This document shows, one piece after another, positions 48,793 through 60,686 of a stretch of 64,000 nt of DNA. Below the pieces are notes generated by a model. That model was not told where the DNA came from. It was given only the letters and a program-made list of their open reading frames with translations, and made no database searches. Every line of letters begins with the position of its first letter. The stretch's first letter is position 1. A program made the position numbers and the translations under genes. The stretch is from Tetrahymena thermophila SB210 (taxonomy: Eukaryota > Ciliophora > Oligohymenophorea > Hymenostomatida > Tetrahymenidae): NCBI RefSeq assembly GCF_000189635.1, contig NW_002476516.1:84634-148633 (forward strand). Direction: 5' to 3'.

Positions 48793-50465
48793 ATGAAGCG
48801 AAAATAGAATGAAGCAGGTGAATCTAGTGATGATCAAAGTTAGGAAATCATCTACAAAAAATAGGAATTGAATGATAAACAAGAAGAGAAAAAAGTTGTA
48901 AGCAGTTATAACAACAATTCAAAGCTTAGCAATCAAGATTAGAAAGAGGAAAACAGTAATTTTAGTAATGGATCCACTGATAATCTTTCAAAGCCTCCAA
49001 AAGATAAAGAAAAGAATTCATTGGCATCAAAATATACACCCTAATAAATAGAATAGCTGAAACTGTAGTATTTAAATGAAAAGAATCTAAAAAAGCTTGT
49101 AGAGCTTTGTTAGCCTCTAACTGATATTTATAAAGAGTATTAGAAATTAAAATATAAAAACAAAATCTATTCAATTAATGATTTAGTGCTTATCCAAAAC
49201 GCAGATGATCTCTAAAATGATTTTATAGGATAGCTAATTAAGATTATACGTATTGAAAACCAAGGAAAATATATTACTCTCATACAAATTAAATGGTAAA
49301 TTAATTAATTAATTTATTTTGCATTTAAATAAACCAACCTGCTTTTTTCATATTTTTTCACTAAAAATTTGATAAGTCTTAAAAAGATATTTCAAATAAT
49401 ATAAGAATTTTGCAAAATAAAATAGCTTGAATTATTTTTAACTAATATACTACGTTGAATAATCAAGCATTATATTTTTATATTTCGAACAAATTAAAGC
49501 AAGGCAAGATAAGGCATAGAATAATTATAAAATTTTTAGAAGAATATTTATAATATCCAAAGAATAAAGGACTGATAAATATTTTGCAAATTTTTGATGT
49601 GTTATTTGTTGAAATAAAAAAAATTACTCAAATAATTAAAATTAATTACATCCTGATAATATTTACTTGGCATTTTCAAGTTGGGATTTTAAATATTTGA
49701 GTAGAATTTTTATTTTTGAATTTTGTTTATGTGAAGTTTTATTAAGATTTTATTTAAAATTAAAATAAAATTTAAAATAACGGAAATAATATCGGAATAT
49801 AATCAATCGCTTTTTCAATTTAATCAACTAAATTTTATGTTATTAAATAGGTACTATAAAAAAGACGATTTACCATAAAAGAAATTTGGTGATGATGTAA
49901 TTGAATGCATTAGCGATAATGAAATATTTGAAACAGACCATTTAGATATCACTTTTGTCGATTGCATAAACGGTCCTTGCAAGCTATATAATTATTAGGA
50001 ATATGACCAGTTAAAATCTATATCATAAAATACATTCTTCACTAGGTAATTAATTAATTAGTTCCCATCAAAAGAATAAATCATTAACAAATCTAATTTA
50101 TATTTAAAATTAGAGCCAAGTTTGATACTATTAAGAAGAAATTAATTCCTCCCTTTGAAAAGTGGGAAACTGGTTGTGTTTGCAAAAGACCTCTTAATCC
50201 AGATTATTTGTATATCTAATGCGAAAAATGCGAAAAGTGGTTCCATATTACTTGCATAAATATATCAGAAAAAGATGTTGATAAAATTGATTACAATTGC
50301 CCATATTGCCTTTAAAATGCCTAAAATTCCGCCAAACCTTCATAAGTTAATAAAGAAACCTCTAATACTTCACCAAATCAGTAAGTTAATGATAAACAAA
50401 AAAATGGTGAGGAAAAAGATAATGGTTAAACTATAAAGAAAGCATAAGAAGTTACCAAAAAATGA
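48793..50465 (+). CDS. BAH-PHD chromatin protein, 349 residues
   Basis: Three exons are resolved: 48793-49295, 49851-50045 and 50114-50465. The frame closes at 350 codons. Residues 1-120 are charged and disordered (KRKQNEAGESSDD). A BAH domain spans about 126-235, with YSINDLVLIQNADD, IRIENQGKYITLIQIKWYYK, DVIECISDNEIFETDHLD and KLYNYQEYDQL. A PHD finger spans about 254-300: CVC, then CEKCEKWFHITCINI, then CPYC (C4HC3 zinc ligands). A basic tail follows. BAH-PHD proteins read histone tails, for example EBS/SHL-type repressors that bind H3K27me3 and H3K4me; the mark read here cannot be told by eye. Intron 1 (555 nt) is long. Nuclear role inferred. Confidence 0.9.
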
Positions 50466-51771
50466 AAATGAAGAATTTATTAAGTTATATATATATATTG
50501 TAAATTAGTTAGTCAGTTAATTTAGGTTAAGTTAGGTTAGTTGAAGTAATTTAAAGTTAAAATAATTAGTAAGTAAATTTTAATAAATATATTAGTAATC
50601 TTATCAAACTGGATAGCTAAAACGCTTATAATAAATCTGTTTAATTATAAATTAGCAAACATATTATTGTTTAAAAGTGTATTCATAGGATTAATTTTAT
50701 CTAAGTATGCAAAGAATTAATATATTTAATTAATAAGCTTTATATAAATTTATTTATTTTATCAATCTGTTATTTACAAAAATTTCCCTAAATGGTTTAA
50801 ACTATAAGATATTTATCAAATAAATTATAATAAATTATTTAAGAATTTGAAATGTCTTTATTTTTAAATCATAAAATTACTCCAATTAATCAATTTTCAG
50901 AAAATTAACCAATAAAATGAGTAAAATTTTTTGATATATCAAATAATACTGCTGATTTGATATATTTTTTGTAATAATATTTAAAAATAAACTGTTTTTT
51001 AGGAACATAAATTTAAGTGATTTAAAATAATTTGAATAAATTAAATATTTAAAATTAATAAAATTTGCAAAATACTAACAAAAAAACCTTTTAAAATACT
51101 AAAAGAAAGGAGAAAAAATAAATTGTATTTTATTAATTTAATAATATTTATTTTATCATATTAAAAATGAAATTTTCATTAAAAGATTTTTAATTTAATT
51201 TTTAAATTAAATATTTAAAATCATAAAATTTTGCTCAAAAAAAATTAATTTTTCGTTGAAAAATGAAAGTAATAAATTATTTGTTAGAAATATTTTTTGA
51301 TCCAAATCCTTTATTTAAATTAAACATATTTTAAGAATTTTTTATTTAAATAATTTTAAACATGAATAAATATTTTAAAGTTGTTAAATTTATTTAAAAA
51401 AGAATTAAAATTTTATTTAAAATATCAAAAATAAAGAAGAAAATGAGTTATAGTTGTAAAATTATTTAATGATCAAATTATTTTTAAGCTTAAAATTAAA
51501 TAATTTTGAATTTATAAACATATTAAATTAAATTTTTAAATTGACAAAATTTTTGCTAAAAAAATTATAATTTAATTTAAATATGAGAAAAAAGAAACTA
51601 TTTTGAAATATATTATTTTAATTTTTATTTAATTGATATGCTTTTTTAAATATTTTTTAAACTAATTTTGTATTTTGAGTGATATTTTAAATTGAAAGAT
51701 TCATTTAGATTATCTGAGATTAAAAATTTTTTTTTTAATTTTTCTATAATTTTTAATGTACAATTTTTTAA
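50466..51771. other. Convergent intergenic stretch, no gene seen
   Basis: Lies between the 3' ends of the BAH-PHD gene and the oxygenase-ligase gene. AT-rich; a small GGTTAAG/GGTTAG cluster at 50524-50545 is the only texture. Confidence 0.5.
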
Positions 51772-53685
51772 TCATGTGAGAGTTTTTCTCATCCTTCCAT
51801 GAATTACTGTTGTTTGTTTATCTCCATCCTATAGAATAGCATTTCCGTACTTATTTAATCCTACAAATATACCTTCTTACAATTTTATAGTAAGAGTTTC
51901 GTCATAAATAATTACTCTTTGATTTATATACATTAGCTTTTATATTATTTTAACAATTTATTTTTCGTAACTTCTTGCATTCCTAACTTCTTGTAAATTA
52001 GCCATTAAGTTATAGGATAAATTTTATATGAAATCTAATACATTTATATCTCCATCTAATTATAATTCTTTTTTTAAGCTAGTAGCAGTATCTAAAAATG
52101 GATTTTAATTTAAGTTAACACCTATTCCAATAGATAAATAATCACCATCGCTTGTACATAAAACACCAGAAACTTTCTTTTCATTTATATAAATGTCATT
52201 AATCCACTTAAGTTAAGGACATATAATTTTATTTTAGCTACTTCCTTAATTTTTTACAATAAATTACTCAATGGTTTCTAAGACAGAAAGAGCTGTAAGT
52301 TGTGAAATACAGTAGCTCAATTCGCTTTCAAATTTAATCAAAAAAGTTACATAGCAGTTACCTTTAGGAGATAGCCAAGAATTTTAATTTTATCCTTTTC
52401 CATTCGACTATTAATCAGCTACAAATCCAAAACTATATTTATCAGAAACATAATGTTTACACCAGAATTTAGCAACATCCATTGTTGAATCAATTTGATT
52501 AAATTAATATATTTTAACCTATCCTTATGGTACTTACACTGAATGGTAATTTATTTGAATTTCTTCTGAAATATTATATTTTTTTTATTATTATATTACA
52601 AATGCTTTCAAAAGATGTTAGAGCATTTAATTGTGATGAAATTCTATCCATTAAACTCCTTATCTCCAGTGATTAGAAAATTTTATTATTTTATCAATGA
52701 CATTCATATCTGATGCTTAAATTTCTATTGTTTATTTCTAATCATTAGTTTCCATTTTTGTATCAAAAGGAGGATAGAAAAAAGTAGTGTTTGAAATCCT
52801 CCCAATAGCTCTATCTTTAGGTTTTCTTACGCAGTGAGCTTAAGCTTTTAGAATATCATTACTTAATATTTGCAAAGAGATTCCTCCTTATATAATTACT
52901 TCATCATCTTCAATAGAGACAACATGATCAGATCCATAGGCGTCTCTAATAACCAAGCCAGCTCCACAATCGGGCTATGGTATTTCTTTATAACAGTATT
53001 AGCTAGACTATTCTTTAACAATATACATTTCTTTTAACAAAAGTGTAGCCATGCTAACATCGAAATGCCAAGGAACTTGTATCTGATTTTATTCATCAAT
53101 TGCAGCGGTTTCATACTAATCTTAAGATGGCAACAAGATAATATTTCTATACTTCTATACCTCTGAGCTTTTTACATAATGTTCCAAGCATTAATTTTGA
53201 TCGTGAATTTTTTGTTATTGAATATCGTTTCTTAAATAATAATCAACTATCTTAAAAAACTCAAGAAAAATTGAACGAGAAAAATCAATGAATTTTTTTT
53301 CCATATCATTGAAATTTTGAATTTCAGGGTTTTAAGCTCTTATAAGAAGGTCAGGAGAATCATTTTTCTAATAGCCTAATGATTACGCCTTTTCAATTAC
53401 TTGTGGTATATTGAAGTAATTATTCATATGGCTTATCATACCATTATAAGAGTTAGTGCCAACAGAGAAATATTTTTTGTTTTCAGTGTGCTAAGAATTA
53501 AGTTACATTGCGATATGGCAAACTTCTTTTCTAAGCTAAGAACACCCAGGTATTTTAGAAAGAATAATCATCCTTTGCTTTTAAAATATATCAATTAAAT
53601 TTTTCACTTCATTCATATCGCCATCTGCAGCCCTTTTAAATGCCAAATAGCAAATTTTTTTAACTTTAAAGGCTTCTTTGTTCAT
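51772..53685 (-). CDS. 2OG-Fe(II) oxygenase / biotin-protein ligase fusion, 637 residues
   Basis: One uninterrupted 638-codon frame; I checked it in phase block by block with no TGA. Residues about 40-320 are an isopenicillin-N-synthase-like dioxygenase. The iron ligands are H207-x-D209 (PWHFDVSMATLL) and H284 (AQAHCVRKP). R296-x-S298 (RISN) binds 2-oxoglutarate; before it come GAGLVIRDAYGSDHVVSI and GGISLQILSN. A Q-rich linker (about 330-390) leads to a BirA-type ligase: substrate loop STMDVAK (400-406), biotinyl-AMP loop SNGKGQNQNSWLSP (427-440), KWINDIYINEKKVSGVL (493-508, K503 equivalent to the BirA catalytic lysine), then IGIGVNLN and a C-terminal cap domain (GIFVGLNKYGNAILQDGD). The ligase would attach biotin to carboxylases. 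The physical fusion of the two enzymes is not one I know. No targeting peptide or intron. Confidence 0.9.
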
Positions 53686-55327
53686 AATTAACTTTTTTTC
53701 AACTTTTTAATTTTGACTTTTTTGTATTTTTTGCTAATTTAATTAACTAAAAATAAAAATTTATATAATATTGAAAATTTATTTTTATGTTTACTTATTT
53801 AATTATAGAAAAATATGTATTAAATTATTTATACGTGGTTATTTATTTACAAATAGAAATATCTAAAACCTAAGGCTAAATATATTAATATTATTTTTAT
53901 ATGTAAATTATTAAATATTCATTTAACTTGATTATATATTTTTTATTATCATTTAATTTAAATACATTCTTTTGATATAATTTAGCAAAAGTAAATATTC
54001 AAATTAATTTTCAAATTGAAATTATAAGTTATTAATTCTTTATAAAAGATAATTCCTTGAACAAATAAATTCATTTAATTAAAAGAAGTGAAAATAGCTA
54101 TTTAAATTAAAGATTCTTTTTATTTAATTAATTGATAAGCAAAAATTTATAAAGTATTCAAGACTGTTCAAAGGATATTTAAATAATTAGTAATTTCTCC
54201 TTATCTAATATTATTTTTAAAAATATATTTTAGTTTTTAAATTAATTTTATCAGAATATAAGTTAAAAAATTTAAAGAAGATTTTTAAAATTAAAATAGA
54301 ATTTTTTCATAATTTGAAAAATTAATTTTAATACCAAATAATAAAATTAATAATAATTTTAAAAAATCTTTTTAATTATATAAAATAATTAATTAAAAGT
54401 TTTTTAACACACTTTTAGTATTTATTTGGTTTAGTGTTTTAATTTTTTGTTATTTAATATCATAAAATTTACTGAAAATTGAGTATAGCTCTATCTAATT
54501 GTATACTTTTAAATCAAAAATTATTTAAATAAAGATTAAATTGATTTTTTTAAAAGTAAATTGCTCCAAAAAAAAATAAATTTAAAATGAAAAAATTAAA
54601 AAATTTTTACTAAAATAAATTCTCTCTAAAGTAATTACCAAAGTTTAAAAGAAAGAATTATTATAAAGAAATAATAGAGATAATAAATTTATAAGCATAT
54701 ATAACCAATAAGATTTAACAGAATAACAACTTAATAGTTTAATAGAAGCATTTAAAAAATATTTACAAAAATAAATTCTACATTAAAATAAATTCTTTCA
54801 TGTGTAAATCACCAAAATTTAAAAGTAAGAAATATTATTTAAAAAAATAATAGAGATAATTAATTTTTTGCCATATTTCATCAATAACTATTAATAGAAA
54901 AATTAACTTAACAGATTTTATAAATAAGTTTAAAATTTGTCGAAATTTATAGTAGATTTAGTTTATGAGTTGAATTTATGCTAAAATATAATAGTATTTC
55001 AATAAAGAAACATATTATGTATTAAATGATAGACTTAAGGATATTAAAGTTAATAATACACATTAAAAAATGAATGTGAATGAAGGAGATAAATTCATTT
55101 ACAAAATGAAGTCAAATAAAAAAAACAAAGCTAAAAAAGAAACGAGAGGAAGGAAGTAAAAAAAGAAAGGAAAAATCAAAAAAGAAAAAGATCAATCAAT
55201 TGATAAGAGAGGGCATTTTAGTATCTAAATATTGCTTCAAAGCAAAAAAATTAATCGAATATCAAGAGATAAAAATATATTAATATAAAGTAAAGAAAAA
55301 ATTAATTAAAAACAAAAATCAGAAATA
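53686..55327. other. Divergent intergenic region upstream of P1
   Basis: AT-rich, then a strikingly purine-rich (A/G) block at about 55070-55330 just before the P1 start. That block is an open frame in phase with P1 (see findings). No other gene. Confidence 0.5.
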
Positions 55328-56649
55328 ATGAGCTTATTATCTCACCAAGCTTGCACTTACGCTGTCCTTCTTCTTTCCGATGATGGTCAAGCCATCACCG
55401 TTGACAACATCAACAAGGTCCTCACTAAGGCTAAGGTCTAAAACGTCGAAAAGTACTTACCCAAGCTTTACGTCTCCAACATTACTCCCGCTGTCATCGC
55501 CTCTACTATTGCTAACGGTGGTTCTTCTTCCAGTGGTTCTGCTCCCGCTGCCGCCGCTGTTGCCAAAGAAGCTCCCAAGGAAGAAAAGAAGGCTGAAGGT
55601 AAATTTTTTATCTTTATAATTTTTTAAATAAAATGAAAAAATTCGAGTGATTTCAAAGTAAATTCATAGAAATTAAGTTCAATGCTCTCAATTAAAATAT
55701 AAATGAAAACATAGTATTTAGTTTTCAAAATGAATTTAAATTCATGAGAGAAATCAAAAAAAAGGTAAAACCTAAGCTAGTTTCTTCTAAACTAATAAAT
55801 GAATAAAACGATATTAGAGTAAAAGAAGATAAGTAGGCAATAAGAAATATATAGGAATATGTCCATAAATAGTAACATAAATAAATAAAATTATATGTAA
55901 ACATAATAAAGATAAACCAGCAGAGATGGTCAGCGTAAAAAGTAAAGCAAGCAATCCAAGTTTATATACCATTTAAATAAATGTAAATATCGCACATAAA
56001 AAAATTGATTGATTCAAGTGTGATTTCTATAGTAAACCAAAAAATATTGCTTCATACTTTAGAAAGATAAATTTAAGACTCCTTTAAAATTAATAACCAA
56101 ATTGATAGAAACAAAATTGTGTGTGTATAAACAAATATTTCTTTCAAAGTAACTCTTCTAGGATATTTTTGTGGATAAACAAACTATTATCAATCATAAA
56201 GGGAATTATTTATAGCAATTGTTTGTGAGTATTGCAATGTAGTATGCACAAATTTTAATAAATTTTAGTAAATTAGAAGAAGTTAGATTAGGCTCTCAAT
56301 GTATTTTAAACAAAATTAAACATGGAGTAGAAATTTACAGTAATTAGCAAAGAGAAGATGTTTGATTTCAATTTTATAAATAAAATTTCAAAGTAAAGAT
56401 CTAATAATTTTATTGGCATTCCACCAAAGTTCTACTCAAAATATTGATCTATTTACATACAGATAGAATGATTTGCATTATATTTTAAATCTTAAACTGA
56501 CATTTAATTTGAAATCATTTTGAAAATTCATCATTTAATTTAATAATAATTTAATCTAAATATTAATTTTTAAATAAACAGTCAAGGAAGAAAAGAAGGC
56601 TGAAAAGGAACCCGAAGAAGATCTCGATATGGGTGATCTCTTTGGTTGA
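55328..56649 (+). CDS. RPLP1: 60S acidic ribosomal protein P1, 112 residues
   Basis: A ribosomal stalk protein that recruits elongation factors to the GTPase centre. Exon 1 (55328-55598) begins MSLLSHQACTYAVLLLSDDG, the four-helix P1 dimer domain, and continues through an Ala/Ser hinge (SSSSGSAPAAAAVAKE). Exon 2 (56582-56649) adds the charged end EKEPEEDLDMGDLFG. The join is in phase and totals 113 codons. The terminal motif replaces the animal 'DDDMGFGLFD' and is the shorter D-M-G-D-L-F-G type. Codon use is extremely biased (GTC, GCC, CTC, AAG), as expected for a highly expressed gene and unlike its neighbours. The intron is 983 nt, very long for this genome. Start chosen by homology, although the frame is open upstream. 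Confidence 0.95.
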
Positions 56650-57163
56650 GTTTATTGGTAATACATCAATCAATCACTTTTACTTCTGTATAGAATAATA
56701 GAATTATAATAAAATATCTTTAATAAACTAAAGTGTAATTCGTATTGTGTGTCTTACATCTTTTTTATTTAAATTGATTTAACACAATTTAGTTCTCAAA
56801 TCCAAACACATTGTGCATGTATATCATAATAAAATTATACATAAATGTTTCGAAATACAAAATACTTCATAATACCTATAATATAAGCGATTTTCAAATA
56901 AAGAAACAAACAAATATATTAATTAAATATTAAATAAGAATTATTTTTGGATTAATGGATATTTTTATCCACCCTCAAAAAATAAATAACTTTATCAATA
57001 AATTAATAAATCAATTAGCAATAAGTGAACATTTTAAATTTAAATCTCTGTTTTTTTGAAATAAATGATATAAATAACTAACAATAAATAATTGAAATAC
57101 ATTTTTATTAAATTGAATTTGCTATTATAATTATTTTAATTAAAATGTTAATGGTTTCTATAT
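56650..57163. other. Convergent intergenic stretch
   Basis: Between the 3' ends of P1 and POP4. AT-rich; no gene seen. Confidence 0.55.
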
Positions 57164-58391
57164 TCAACTGTTATCTAAAACAAATTATGATGCAGCTCTC
57201 ATTTTAAATTTTTACTTTATCCTATCAGAAGGCTATTATTTATTTATAATTTATTTCAATTATTAAAACATTTAAACAAACGAATTTACTCTAATCATCA
57301 GATGGCAACCATAAACTTTGAATATTCTTTAAGGATACACTTCAAATAAAAACACAGAATTTTATTTAATAACAGCTTTTAAAAATGAAAAATTATTAAA
57401 GCCAATATTAAATAAATAATAATTAATTTTACTTATTATTTTATCCTCCTAAGTAATCACTCTAAAGCTCTTTAGCTTTTCTTACAAGACTATCCCTTGC
57501 ATACCTTCATAAGATTAGCACTTGCTAGTTAATACTTTAAAGGATATTTAATGAAAAATGAAAAATGACTATTTAATTATTTACTTTGTATAATAGAGCC
57601 ATGTAAGTCTGCTTTTAAAAATTTAGCATATCCGTTTTCATCTTTTAAGCTAAAATAAATTAAACATTTTACTAAAATATTAAAGTAGAAAATAATATTT
57701 ACTCATTAGAAATTAATTGTCTTATGTATGTTTTCCACATGTTATTCATAGGTAAAAAAGTAGCATATTTTAAGTTTGTCTTTGGAATACCAAAATATCC
57801 TACTTATTTCAAAGCCTTTTTACATATATCAGAATCTATACAATATTAATTAATAGGTTAAATTAAGCATGAAAATGCTTCTTTTCAAAAAAGATTTAAA
57901 AACTTACTAAATTCCTCTTTTTTATATTTATTTTTCATGTTTAATTGCTGCTAAAATTTTTCTATTAAAAATGCCTTGTTATCTATTTTATTTTTAAACT
58001 TAAATCCATCTGACACTATCTCTTCTATAATTTCAGATCCCTTTAATGAAATAAAAATTAGATCTTAAACTACCCATCAACATACTGTAAAATATAATTT
58101 TTTATGTACATTTTATAAGGTAGCATATTCTTTCGCATCTAGTTTTCCATATATATTATTCTTGTCCAGCTTGAAAAGAGTTGGTTATTCGACTACTATT
58201 GTTTCAGTTTTCTTTACATCTATTTATTAATTTTATGAAGGCTACTTTGCAGATTGTTATTGCTAATTAGCTGTCTTTTTTTGTACATTTTATTAAGGCT
58301 TTTCAGGTAATATTTATGCTTTTTACTATTTTTATTATGGCTACTTTGGTTTGCTCCCTAACTGAGCAAATAGGTCATCAATATCTCCCAT
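57164..58391 (-). CDS. POP4: RNase P/MRP protein subunit POP4 (RPP29)
   Basis: It binds RNase P RNA and is needed for tRNA 5' maturation and rRNA processing. Start ATG 58389-58391: MGDIDDLFAQLGSK, then a long Q/K-rich low-complexity N-terminus. Conserved blocks then appear exon by exon: ATFLPMNNMWKTYIRQLI, KFLKADLHGSIIQ, then VLTSKCQSYEGMQGIVLQE with SFRVITQEDK (the Sm-like barrel of RPP29), then KQNSVFLFEVYPQ with FKVYGCHLM, and a last exon SDRIKQKFKMRAASQF ending at TGA 57164-57166. About seven exons; a TGA at 57457 is intronic in this reading because the barrel continues past it in the same exon in another frame. ADLHG and SKC.SY.G..GI are near-identical to human RPP29. Some splice sites in the N-terminal half are unresolved. 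Confidence 0.88.
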
Positions 58392-58920
58392 ATATTTGAT
58401 GTTTGATAATATAAAAATATATGAATAAATATATTTTAGATTTAGTCACTTTTTGCAAGTATCTTATAAATTGCTTTTATGGATAATAGTAATATAATTA
58501 CTAATGAATGTTAATATAGAGATTTTAATGAATGTAGTAGGTATATATGTATGCTCTACTTCAAAAGTAGCAATATAAGCAAATTAATTAAAGCAACATA
58601 AATAAATAAATAATTAATTAATTAATTAAGATGAAATTAATCAAACATTATTAGAATTACTATAATATGGCTTTCAAGATTAATTTTAAAAAAATTATAT
58701 TTTAATTATTATTGAAAAAATTAATGAATGTATGTATGTTTGTATGTATGAATTGTTTCTTTTATTTGATAATATATCTATCTATCTAACTATTGATCTT
58801 TCAATCTATTTATTAATAAGAAATACTCTAATTGCAAGCTATTCAAATATTTTATAGAGAGAAAGCTTTTTATATTAATTTATTTCAATAAAAGAGACAG
58901 CAATCTTATAACAATTCAAA
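58392..58920. promoter_or_regulatory. Divergent intergenic region POP4 / EAF6
   Basis: 529 bases separate two start codons that point away from each other, so this region must contain both promoters. It is AT-rich with ATTAATTAATTAA and ATGTATGT-type tracts at about 58610-58750; no specific element can be named. Confidence 0.5.
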
Positions 58921-60028
58921 ATGTCTGATTAATCTAAACTTTAAGAGAAATTTGACAAGCGCACGTAACTTGAAGAGGAATTGAAAAGCCTCGAAAAAAA
59001 TATTTATGATTTAGAAACACAATACTTAGAAGAAACGTTTAATTCTGGTATTTTTGTGAAAAATTAGCCTCTAATTTGGCATTATTTGCTTTGTATTTTG
59101 TAACATTTTTCCAAAAATGATTGAAAATAGGTAACATCATTAGGGGGTGGGAAAACTATTTCACAAGCACAAAGTAGAAAAGTATTGGCGCAACCCTAAA
59201 AAAAGCCAAAATAAATCCAAACGATAGAATATTTTCACTATCATCAACCACTTCACCAGCAGTAATAAATTAGACTGTCTAATCTATTTATAAATTGCTT
59301 TACTAATTCTCCATCAACTCTTACATTTTAACATTTGATTTTCTTTGAAAATCAAATTTACACGCTTGCTAATCAAATGCAAGTAGAAAACAAACAACAA
59401 AGATTTCTTCTAAATAATTAACAAAATATCTAACTAAAGGAAGGCTATTTCTTATATTTTTCTCTTAAACAAAAGCATTTAAAAATTGAAGAAAATATAG
59501 ATAAAAATACAGATGGCAGTCATGGAACATACAGTGGATTTAAAAGACAAAAAAAGAAAAGCAAGATTGGTAAAAATGCTTACGACAACGAGTAAAAACT
59601 TTTAATTGCAAAAAATTAGTTAATTAAAGGCATTTATTAATTTAGTGTTTTTTTGGAAAGCATTTTTCTGATATTTCTAAATTTAAATTTTACTTTTATG
59701 ACTGAAGAGCGCTTTAATTAATTTTTCTTAATTCAAATAACTAAACAATATTCAACTACCTCTATTTATAATCAAATAATATTTTAGCTCTTAATTCAAT
59801 CAAATTGTTTTTTTTTAAATTAATTAACATTAAAATAATTTTTATAAATTTAATTAAATTAAATATTTTACTTTATCTTTTATTTTTTAAATTAGCTCTC
59901 CTAAACATGACCTTGTGGATAGCAGTTAAATTTCTGATGACTTTTACGATTAAGTGGAAGACTCAGTTAATAATGACATGTCTTCAAAAAGAACAAAGAA
60001 AATTAAAAAGAAAAAAACAAAATCTTGA
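58921..60028 (+). CDS. EAF6: EAF6/MEAF6, subunit of NuA4/MYST histone acetyltransferase complexes, 168 residues
   Basis: Four exons give a closed frame of 169 codons: 58921-59047, 59131-59261, 59476-59591 and 59896-60028. The N-terminal coiled coil (LEEELKSLEKNIYDLETQYL) runs into EETFNSGNIIRGWENYFTST and NPNDRIFSLSSTTSPA, the three signature blocks of EAF6/MEAF6. The C-terminal half is charged and disordered (QKKKSKIGKN, SDDFYDQVEDS) and ends in a lysine-rich nuclear-localisation-like run. EAF6 docks with EPC/BRPF-type scaffolds in histone acetyltransferase complexes. Exon 3 uses an AAAAG acceptor, chosen because it is the one that keeps phase; exons 1, 2 and 4 are firmer. It is divergent from POP4. 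Confidence 0.92.
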
Positions 60029-60686
60029 AAATTTATTTTATTCAAATTTTTTATGTGTTTAGAGTCTATATCACTATATACAACATAGAGTAATCTTAAC
60101 TATACTTTACTATACAATTTATTCAAGCCTTTATCAAGTTTGTTCATTTGATTTTTATTTAAATTCCATCAAATTAATTTATGAAGAAAGCTTTTTATAA
60201 TTTAAAATTCTTTTCTTATTAAAATTGTCATCTTACTAATTATTTATTTTTCTGATTGGTATTTTTATTATTTATTTACAATAATTTTATGCATTTATTT
60301 ATTTATTTGGTGGAAGATTAAGTGGATGGAATTAGTTAATAATTTACTTATTTACTAATTTTTTTATTTTATTGGATTTATTATAGCAATTAATAATGTA
60401 TTTCTTCAAATATATATAAAATATTACACCTGATAGCACCCCAAAAAGGACAAGCTTGAGCAATATTATTAAAAAATTTTTTAGTATATCCCTTAAAGTT
60501 TATACTAGTTTTATGTTAGTGTACAAGTATTACACCTGATAACAAAACTTATAAATAAAACCTCATCAATGATTAACTAATTCATGTGATCTTAATTATG
60601 AAGATATGTCTTTTATTCCTTAGTTAGTAACGTACTTATTTTTATAAAATATATTTAATAAATGAAGAGAAAATATTAATTTGTTT
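60029..60686. other. Convergent intergenic stretch with a short direct repeat
   Basis: No gene is seen. TATTACACCTGATA occurs at 60422-60435 and again at 60529-60542, 107 bases apart. The rest is AT-rich. Confidence 0.55.

Noticed and set aside
53401-53598. 65-residue plus-strand frame
   Set aside because: It is antisense to the verified oxygenase domain of the fusion gene.
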